Of a DNA stretch of 64,000 nt, positions 56,801-64,000 are shown one piece after another; position 1 is the stretch's first letter, and every line of letters starts with the position of its first letter. A program made the translations under genes and the position numbers. The notes below the pieces were generated by a model that was given only the letters and a program-made list of their open reading frames with translations, did no database searches and was not told where the DNA came from. Location of the stretch: the NCBI RefSeq assembly GCF_000715075.1, contig NC_134097.1, positions 127,966,997-128,030,996 on the forward strand. Reading direction: 5' to 3'. This DNA is from Nicotiana tabacum. Taxonomy: Eukaryota; Streptophyta; Magnoliopsida; Solanales; Solanaceae.

Positions 56801-59745
56801 GAAATAACACCCTTAAGGCCAAGGGCCATTGCTAAAGAGAAGAGTTCGGCCTCGATCAAACAACGATGGGTTAATATTTCGATGAAAGATCGAAATAACA
56901 TCCTTAAGGCGAAAGGCCATCGCCAAAGAGAAGAGTTCGACCTCGATCGAACAACGACGAGTTAATATTTCAATGAAAGATTGAAATAACACCCTTAAGG
57001 ACAAAGGCCATCGCCAAAGAGAAGAGTTCCATCTCGATCGAATAACGACGGGTTAATATTTCGACGAAAGATCGAAATAACACCCTTAAGGCCAAAGGCC
57101 ATCGCCAAAGAGAAGAGTTCGACCTCGATCGAACAACGACGGGTTAATATTTCGACGAAAGTTCGAAATAACACCCTTGAGGCCAGAGGCCATCGCCAAG
57201 GAGAAGAGTTCGACCTCGATCGAACAACGACGGGTTAATATTTCGACGAAAGATCAAAATAACACCCTTAAGGCCAAGGGCCATCACCAAAGAGAAGAGT
57301 TCGACCTCGATCGAACAACAACGGGTTAATATTTCAACGAAAGATCAAAATAACACCCTTAAGGCCAGAGGCCATCGCCAAAGAGAAGAGTTCGACCTCG
57401 ATCGAACAACGACGGGTTAATATTTCGACGAAAGATCGAAATAACACTCTTAAGGCCAAAGGCCATCGCCAACGAGAAGAGTTCGATCTCGACCAAACAA
57501 TGATGTTTAATATTATGATGAAAGCTCGCAATAACACCCTTAAAGCCAAGGGCCATCGCCAAAGAGAAGAGTTCGACCTCGATCGAACAATGACGGGTTA
57601 ATATTTCGACGAATGTTCGAAATAACACCCTTAAGTCCAAGGGCCATTACCAAAGAGAAGAGTTCGACCTCGATCAAACAACAACGGGTTAATATTTTGA
57701 TGAAAGATCAAAATAACACCCTTAAGGCCAAAGGCCATCACCAAAGAGAAGAGTTTGACCTCGATCGAATAACGATGGGTTAATATTTCGACGAAAGATC
57801 GAAATAACACCCTTAAGGCCAAAGGCCATCGCCAAAGAAAAGAGTTCGATCTCGATCGAACAACGATGGTTAATATTATGACGAAAATTCGCAATAACAC
57901 CCTTAAAGCCAAGGGCCATCACCAAAGAGAAGAGTTCGACCTCGATCGAACAAAGATGGGTTAATATTTCGACGAAAGTTCGAAATAACACCCTTAAGGC
58001 CAAGGGCCATTGCTAAAGAGAAGAGTTCGGCCTCGATCAAACAACGATGGGTTAATATTTCGATGAAAGATCGAAATAACATCCTTAAGGCGAAAGGCCA
58101 TCGCCAAAGAGAAGAGTTCGACCTCGATCGAACAACGACGAGTTAATATTTCAATGAAAGATTGAAATAACACCCTTAAGGACAAAGGCCATCGCCAAAG
58201 AGAAGAGTTCCATCTCGATCGAATAACGACGGGTTAATATTTCGACGAAAGATCGAAATAACACCCTTAAGGCCAAAGGCCATCGCCAAAGAGAAGAGTT
58301 CGACCTCGATCGAACAACGACGGGTTAATATTTCGACGAAAGTTCGAAATAACACCCTTGAGGCCAGAGGCCATCGCCAAGGAGAAGAGTTCGACCTCGA
58401 TCGAACAACGACGGGTTAATATTTCGACGAAAGATCAAAATAACACCCTTAAGGCCAGAGGCCATCGCCAAAGAGAAGAGTTCGACCTCGATCGAACAAC
58501 GACGGGTTAATATTTCGACGAAAGATCGAAATAACACTCTTAAGGCCAAAGGCCATCGCCAACGAGAAGAGTTCGATCTCGACCAAACAATGATGTTTAA
58601 TATTATGATGAAAGCTCGCAATAACACCCTTAAAGCCAAGGGCCATCGCCAAAGAGAAGAGTTCGACCTCGATCGAACAATGACGGGTTAATATTTCGAC
58701 GAATGTTCGAAATAACACCCTTAAGTCCAAGGGCCATTACCAAAGAGAAGAGTTCGACCTCGATCAAACAACAACGAGTTAATATTTTGATGAAAGATCG
58801 AAATAATATCCTTAAGGCCAAAGGCCATCGCCAAAGAGAAAAGTTCGACCTCGATCGAACAACGACAAGTTAATATTTCGACAAAAGATCGAAATAACAC
58901 CCTTAAAGCCAAAGGTTATCACCAAAGAGAAGAGTTCGACCTCGATCGAACAATGACAGGTTAATATTTCGACGAAAGTTCGAAATAACACCCTTAAGGC
59001 CAAGGGCCATCGCCAAAGAGAAGAGTTCGACCTCGATCGAACAACGACAAATTAATATTTCGACGAAAGATCGAAATAACACCCTTAAGGCCAAGGGCCA
59101 TCTCCAAAGAGAAGACTTCGACGTCGATCGAACAACGACGGGTTAATATTTCGACGAAAGATTGAAATAACACCCTTAAGGCCAAAGGCCATCACTAAAG
59201 AGAAGTGTTCGATCTCAATCGAAAAACGATGATTAATATTTTGACGAAAGTTTGAAATAACACCCTTAAGGCTAAGGGCCATCGCCAAAGAGAAGAGTTC
59301 AACCTCGATCGAACAACGACAGGTTAATATTTCGACAAAAGATCGAAATAACACCCTTAAGGCCAAAGGCCATCGCCAAAGAGAAGTGTTCGATCTCGAT
59401 CAAACAACGACGGTTAATATTTTGACAAAAGTTCAAAATAACACCCTTAAGGCCAAGGGCCATCGCCAAAGAGAAGAGTTCAACCTTGATCAAACAACGA
59501 CGGGTTAATATTTCGACGAAAGTTCGAAATAACACCCTTAAGGCCAAGGGCCATCGCCAAAGAGAAGAGTTCGACCTCGATCGAACAATGACGGGTTAAT
59601 ATTTCGACGAGAGTTCGAAATAACATCATTAAGGCCAAGGGCCATTGCCAAAGAGAAGAGTTCGACCTCGATCGAACAATGATGGGTTAACATTTCGATG
59701 AAAGTTCGAAACAACTCCCTTAAGGCCAATGGCCATCGCCGAAAA
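53860..59745. repeat. 91-bp satellite array with 12-mer higher-order repeats
   Basis: About 64 tandem units, consensus roughly CGACGGGTTAATATTTCGAC, GAAAGATCGAAATAACACCC, TTAAGGCCAAAGGCCATCGC, CAAAGAGAAGAGTTCGACCT, CGATCGAACAA. A rare unit variant (GTTCCATCTCGATCGAATAA) recurs at 54841, 55931, 57022 and 58203, giving periods of 1090, 1091 and 1181 bp, i.e. 12 units twice, then 13. Units after 58800 are more diverged and do not follow the period. Each unit has inverted repeats GTTCGA/TCGAAC, ATTTCGA/TCGAAAT and GGCC/GGCC. The minus-strand frames beginning MALRVLF are translations of this array, not genes. Confidence 0.95.
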
Positions 59746-60205
59746 AAAAATGACTTCGCCCGAACCAACGGTAGTTTGGTCCAACCCGGACGACCCAAGT
59801 CATGACAGGCTTCATCTGAAATAACGAATATGTTATAAAATCTCATTTCGAGTCAAGAGCGAATCCGCTCAAAGCAATAAGTCACCTGTTGACCTCGCCC
59901 AAATAGGTAGTTCAACGACTCCGTTCAGACTCACACGACGAAGTCCTACTCAGTCCGGCTGAGATTAAATTCCTTGAAAATCAGGAATCGATCATATGGA
60001 AATACGAAATTTCACATCAAATTTATGCAAAGGAAAAGGAAGGGAAGTGCAAAAGACATACACCGATGAAAACTTCTTTTTATTTGAAGCAGTTGCGCAA
60101 ATAATCACAAATTACATACGGTTAAAAGTCGGGCAAGTTCAAAGAAAAAAAAGAACAACACAAAGGCACCAAACAAAAAAAACAACTTAAAGATAAATAA
60201 TTCTT
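59746..60205. other. Spacer between satellite and antisense gene
   Basis: Contains no recognisable coding sequence. GCGAATCCGCTC, CACCTGTTGACCTCGCCC and similar GC-richer text belongs to the element. Nothing more can be said. Confidence 0.4.
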
Positions 60206-62911
60206 TCACTCGGCGTCATCACCACCGTCCACCTCACCACCGTCTCTAGGAAATATCTCTTCAGCATCAGCTTCCTCGTCGGCCCCGGGCGTCGCAGGAT
60301 CATATCCGTTGTTAACACGAGCCTCTCGTGCCTTTGCTCGTGTTCCTTCATATGCAGCCTCAGAAACATTGCCCTCTTCCCACAAACTCTTATGTATGTC
60401 CCGCTGGGCATCAACATGTACCCAGAGCTTATGTAGATGATAGGGAATATCGGCGGAGGCAGATTCGACTTGGGCCAACAATTGCGCCTTTTCGGACTCA
60501 AGAGCAGTGACCCAATCCCCTAAATTCGACGCTTCCCAATCGATGTTTCTAATACGCTCTTCGAGCCTCGCCTCCCTAAGCATCGCCGCTGCCCTCTCAG
60601 ATTCCTGCTTGGACTGAAGGATGCAAATAGTGTCCTCTAAAGCCGCCGTCCTCGCTGAAGCCGACGTCCAAGCACTCTCAATGTTCTCCAATTCGGAAAC
60701 CTTTCTCTCCAGTTAAGCTAACTTTCCCACCCATTCCGCTCTCATCGCCTCGACCCTGATGGCTTCTGGTCCATCTCGGACTGCATCGACCGCACTTTCG
60801 CCTGAAGATGCTCACACTCTGCGGCAACCCCTTTACCCAACTCAAGTTCTTCATCCTTTGCACGAAGTTCTTCATCCTTTGCACGAAGTTGCTCCTCGAG
60901 CACGCTACTCCTGCGAATGGACTACATCAACTCCTAATCCTTCTTCACCAGTTCCTCACCAAGGGATCGATCACAGGCCCTCTCCTTCAGCCGCTCGTGC
61001 ATCTCACGGCACTTGTTGTGGTAGCGCCGATACTTCTTCAACATCGTCAGAAAAATCTTGGCCTGAGTATCGGCCCTACGAGCACTCTCAATCTTCACTA
61101 TGTATGTCTAAAAAATGAAAAAGATTGATTAAGGCCAAGGTCGCCAAAGATGAAAAGAATATAAAAGGATGGAGAAACTTACCCTCAGGCCTATAGCCGC
61201 CACTTCATGCATCAAATCAATATCACAAACATCCCGGAGAGCCTCTCTCTTGGCAGCGGAACACAAGAGGTCAAACTGCGGTACTAGGTCTTCCGTATCC
61301 CCTAGGAGGTTGATATCCGACGAGATTTCAAGTATACGGGATGGGCCTGCCACATGTACCACCAAACGAGTAAGGCCCACTTCAAACATCCTAACGTCAT
61401 CAGGATCGAGATCAGACTCAGATTTGTAGTCATCGATCACGATGCTTTTCCCCCTCTCTGTGACCGAAGAAGAAGCACGACCCAGTCCAGAAGATAAAGG
61501 CCCGCCCAAAGTAACAACAGTAGCCTCGGGACTCTGACTCCCCATCGTAGTAGTCTGTTGGTCATTTATAATGGTCGGAATCTCTGTCGACAGGTTGATC
61601 ATGGACACCGGCTCCACTTTTGCAGACGGGTTAGCATCGTTCCCGTCTCTGACTTCATCAAGGGGATGTCGTCCTCTAAACATATCACGGTTGACGGAGC
61701 TGTTTTAGACTCCACCCATCATCTCTTTGACGGTCCTCGCCATCCTCAGTATGGGAAGACTCCCCCGTTAGGCAAACAGTAGAAGTCGGAGCCCTAGATC
61801 GAGGAACAACTTCCATGCACACAGCTACGGCTGCAGATTCAACTTGAGCAGCCCTTGCCGAAGGTCGGGCAGCAGGCCTCGATACGGGCCGAACAGAGGA
61901 TGTTGCCAGACAAAATACAAGTGGAGGAGCCCTCGCTCTTTGCACTCTCCCTGCTAACGATAGATGTTATATAAGCAACAAAGCCAAATTGCAAAATGGA
62001 AAATAGACTGCGGTAAAGTTACTTACCAGTAAAGGGCTTATCCCCATATTTCTCGTAGAAGGACGACCATTCGTGAACTCCTACCATATAAGAAAGAATG
62101 GCGTTCACCCATTCACGGATATCATCAACAGGCACAGGAGATAATCTTGCGGCTGCAAAAGCAAAAATAGTTAAATAGCCGCCCTAAGGAAAGCGGTCGA
62201 ATACTATTCCAACTAAAGGCACAAAAACTTACGGGCGAAGTTCCATCTCTTAGGAAACCCTGCAGGATCTGCTACAAAGTGCTCAGTCCGCACATAAAAA
62301 TAGTTTTTATAAAAGCGACGATTGGCCCTGTCGTCCGTCCTCACCGCCAGACTCTTTGTCCCTCGATGGCGCATGTGGATCATCGTGCCTCGGATGAGTT
62401 GAGGGGAAAAGATATTGAGCATGTGCTTCAACGTGACCTCCCGACCAGCAAGCTCCGCGAAGTTGAGCAGTATAAGGAATAGTTTATACAAGTACGATGA
62501 AAGTTGAGTCGGACACACCTCATAGAAACAGAAGAAATCTACTCCCAAGAGGGGAAGAGGAAGCGTATACCCAATGATAAAGGGATAGGCATAGAACGCA
62601 CAATATCCCAGGCGATCAAAATGTATGATGTCGTCTCCCATCGCCGGCAACATTTCAACATAGTGAGGGATCCCCCATTTTGCCCTCAACTCCGCAATCC
62701 CCGTCTCAGTCATAACAGAGGGAGCAGGTTCCGGCTCTTCTCCGACAGGATTGTGGAAATCATTCCACGGCTTTCCAGGGCGAGGCAATATTTTGGCCAT
62801 CCTCGAAACTCCCTCATCTTCTACTACTTCCACTCCCCCAGGAGCAGGAACATCACTTTTTGATGCCAAAATTGCGGCAGGATTATCGGCACGAGAAGAA
62901 CCACTAACCAT
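60206..62911 (-). pseudogene. Four-exon antisense gene in gypsy-2 (Transposase_28-like N-terminus, coiled-coil C-terminus)
   Basis: Exons 62911-62233, 62152-62027, 61950-61183 and 61107-60206. Donors are GCCC|GTAAGT, ACTG|GTAAGT and GAGG|GTAAGT; acceptors are TTGCAG|, TTAGCAG| and TTTTTAG|. Phases match: the 126-bp exon 2 is fully open when joined (DDIREWVNAILSYMVGVHEW). Exon 1 (GYCAFYAYPFIIGYTLPLPL, SPQLIRG, FPKRWNFA) resembles the family named putative gypsy type transposon (Pfam Transposase_28), recalled. Exon 4 encodes a long coiled coil (LRAKDEELRAKDEEL, ALEDTICILQSKQESERAAA) and an acidic tail. A frameshift near 61687 and stops near 60950 and 60715 make it a pseudogene now. The function of the family is unknown. 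Confidence 0.7.
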
Positions 62912-63080
62912 TTATATCGATTTGATAGAACAAAGGGCTTAAGAAAAAGAAGAGATGGGGATGAAAATTTCCGGCTAACCAAAGAGAATCAAAAATCTGA
63001 AACTATATGAAAAGAGAAAGATCTACAATGTTCTCTCAACAAAGGTAAGAAAGTGTGCCAATCAAATGGTGTCTTTCCTC

Positions 63081-63090
63081 TGTTTATAGG
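63081..63090 (-). promoter_or_regulatory. Antisense TATA box for the gypsy-2 cargo gene
   Basis: CCTATAAACA on the minus strand, about 175 bp before ATG 62911 and outside the LTR. It would give the antisense gene a promoter independent of the LTR. Confidence 0.55.
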
Positions 63091-63396
63091 GACATAAATT
63101 CCCCAATCGGGAAATCCAAGAGTTGCCAATGAAAATTGATAAGGGCACGAAACAGTTCAATCACCAGGAAACGTGTGTCATAATGACAGTAGCCACGAAC
63201 GACGTTTCAAATCGAACAAATGCTTCGATTCCGAATGGTCGCAACGGTCCAAAGGCACCGTTATAGCACTATCCCATTGCCTCGATTTAAAGACTACGTC
63301 CAAGGCACGAACAGTCAGATTTCTCTTAAGTGTTAAAAATCACAATATGTCCGTCAGGACCACCAATAGATGATCCCAACAGATGGAGGGACTAAC
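63091..63396. other. Interval between antisense promoter and 3' LTR
   Basis: Non-coding. AACGGTCCAAAGGCACCG and AAACGTGTGTCATAATGACA are upstream of the antisense TATA and could be part of its promoter. AGATGGAGGGACT (63380-63392) is the polypurine-like tract. Confidence 0.4.
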
Positions 63397-63713
63397 TGTA
63401 TAGATCAAAATCTGACCACAGTAGCCGACCCAGCTGGAACCCCGCCTAAGGGGTGGGGTAGCGAGGATCATCACGACCTACTTTGGTCTAGGTACCTACA
63501 ATATACATTAAGTCAAAAGACAATACTTAAGTAACGTCAAAAAGGCCACAACATGAAGGCATACCGACTGGAGAAGGTAGTCATGGTCTCAGAATTATAT
63601 ATAGGGGATGAATTCCCAAAGAAGGGGGGACTTTTTTCGTTTTTCTCCCTCTATTCTCTCCTTCTATTTTCTTCCAAAAAGGGTGTAAAATTGATCACCT
63701 CCTTGGTCTCATG
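63397..63713 (+). repeat. Gypsy-2 3' LTR, interrupted
   Basis: Colinear with 52495-52817 (TGTATAGATCAAAATCTGACC ... CTTGGTCTCATG), then the match stops abruptly where a new TGTTACACCCC sequence begins. The equivalent LTR position in the 5' copy continues AAAGAAGAAATGAC. Confidence 0.75.
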
Positions 63714-64000
63714 TGTTACACCCCACAATATTACGTTGATATTACGTCCCGCAGTATTATATTACGATGATGTTACGCCTTACAGTACTATATTACGATG
63801 ATGTTACGCTTTGCAGTATTAAATTACGACGATGTTGCACCCTGTTGTATTGTACGTTGAATTTGTCGTAAGGTAATTGACATCAGTCCAAGGAAAAGAT
63901 TATTTGGAGATTATAAGGATTATACTATTTCAAACAAGTGATGAGTAAACTCGTGAAGGTGAGAGGGGAAGCAAGTCAAAGAAAATGAATTTTCGTCCAA
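63714..64000 (+). mobile_element. Start of a nested gypsy-type LTR (runs off the window)
   Basis: TGTTACACCCCACAATATTA begins exactly at the break in the gypsy-2 LTR, followed by three degenerate units of ATTACG-TGATGTTACGCC-AGTATTA. TGTTACACCC starts are typical of Tekay/Del chromovirus LTRs in Solanaceae (recalled). The 5-bp flank before it is TCATG. The element body lies outside the window. Confidence 0.55.

Larger units (their letters stand above)
52495..63713 (+). mobile_element. Gypsy-type element without pol (LARD-like), satellite-filled, with antisense gene
   Basis: The LTR starting TGTATAG-TCAAAATCTGACC occurs at 52495 and 63397. A gypsy-type PBS (TTTGGTGCCGTCTGTGGGGA, 52991-53010) follows the first and a purine-rich AGATGGAGGGACTAAC precedes the second. 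No protease, RT or integrase text is visible in the 10.4-kb interior. Instead there is a short gag-like start, a 5.9-kb array of a 91-bp repeat and an antisense gene. The LTRs differ by several percent, so it is older than gypsy-1. It would depend on a related element for movement. Confidence 0.75.

Noticed and set aside
54145..59846. Dozens of minus-strand frames beginning MALRVLF
   Set aside because: All repeat with the 91-bp unit; they are frames through the satellite and have no independent support.
1..64000. tRNA or rRNA genes
   Set aside because: Only SINE-derived tRNA-like boxes were found; no full cloverleaf recognised by eye.

Overview
The window is plant nuclear DNA: long AT-rich intergenic stretches, stacked LTR retrotransposons and LINEs, MITEs, SINEs, and one ordinary spliced host gene. 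Several elements have a Solanaceae look, in particular LINE/SINE 3' ends with a GTAAGGTCTGCGTACA core and a TTG-type tail. A Nicotiana-like genome is my best guess, but this is inference and not a database match.

Layout. 1-8242: microsatellites, two or three foldback (inverted-repeat) elements whose cores are arrays of short palindromes, and an RTE-type LINE 3' end inserted in one of those arrays. 8243-14261: a Ty1-copia element with an intact gag and a decayed pol. The repeated part of its ends extends beyond the LTRs. 14262-18499: non-coding DNA with one MITE. 18500-33237: a nearly complete Ty3-gypsy element with Tat-like features. It has 839/836-bp LTRs, gag, protease, RT, RNase H, a second RNase H and integrase on the plus strand. 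On the minus strand it carries a two-exon gene resembling the plant mobile domain (PMD) family, with its own TATA box and a 32-bp hairpin array in its leader. 33238-41906: a Stowaway-like MITE and a 7-kb L1-type LINE flanked by a ~35-bp target-site duplication. 42-46 kb: the only clear host gene, a PIP2 aquaporin (287 aa, minus strand, three exons). 46-52.5 kb: intergenic DNA with two SINEs with target-site duplications and one LINE/SINE tail. 52495-63713: a second gypsy-type element with no visible pol. Its body is about 64 copies of a 91-bp tandem repeat with 12-mer higher-order structure, followed by a four-exon antisense gene. Its 3' LTR is interrupted at 63714 by what looks like the LTR of another gypsy element that runs off the window.

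How the parts fit together. Apart from the aquaporin, everything recognisable is mobile DNA or derived from it. Two themes recur. First, both gypsy elements carry a spliced antisense cargo gene with its own promoter just inside the 3' LTR. Second, unrelated elements are filled with short hairpins (43-bp, 32-bp and 91-bp arrays, and scattered constant-loop hairpins in the copia element). In some of these the two arms differ between copies yet stay complementary. Decay is mostly by transitions: many Trp-to-stop and Arg-to-stop changes, and both RT catalytic aspartates of the LINE replaced by Asn, as expected for methylated and silenced copies.
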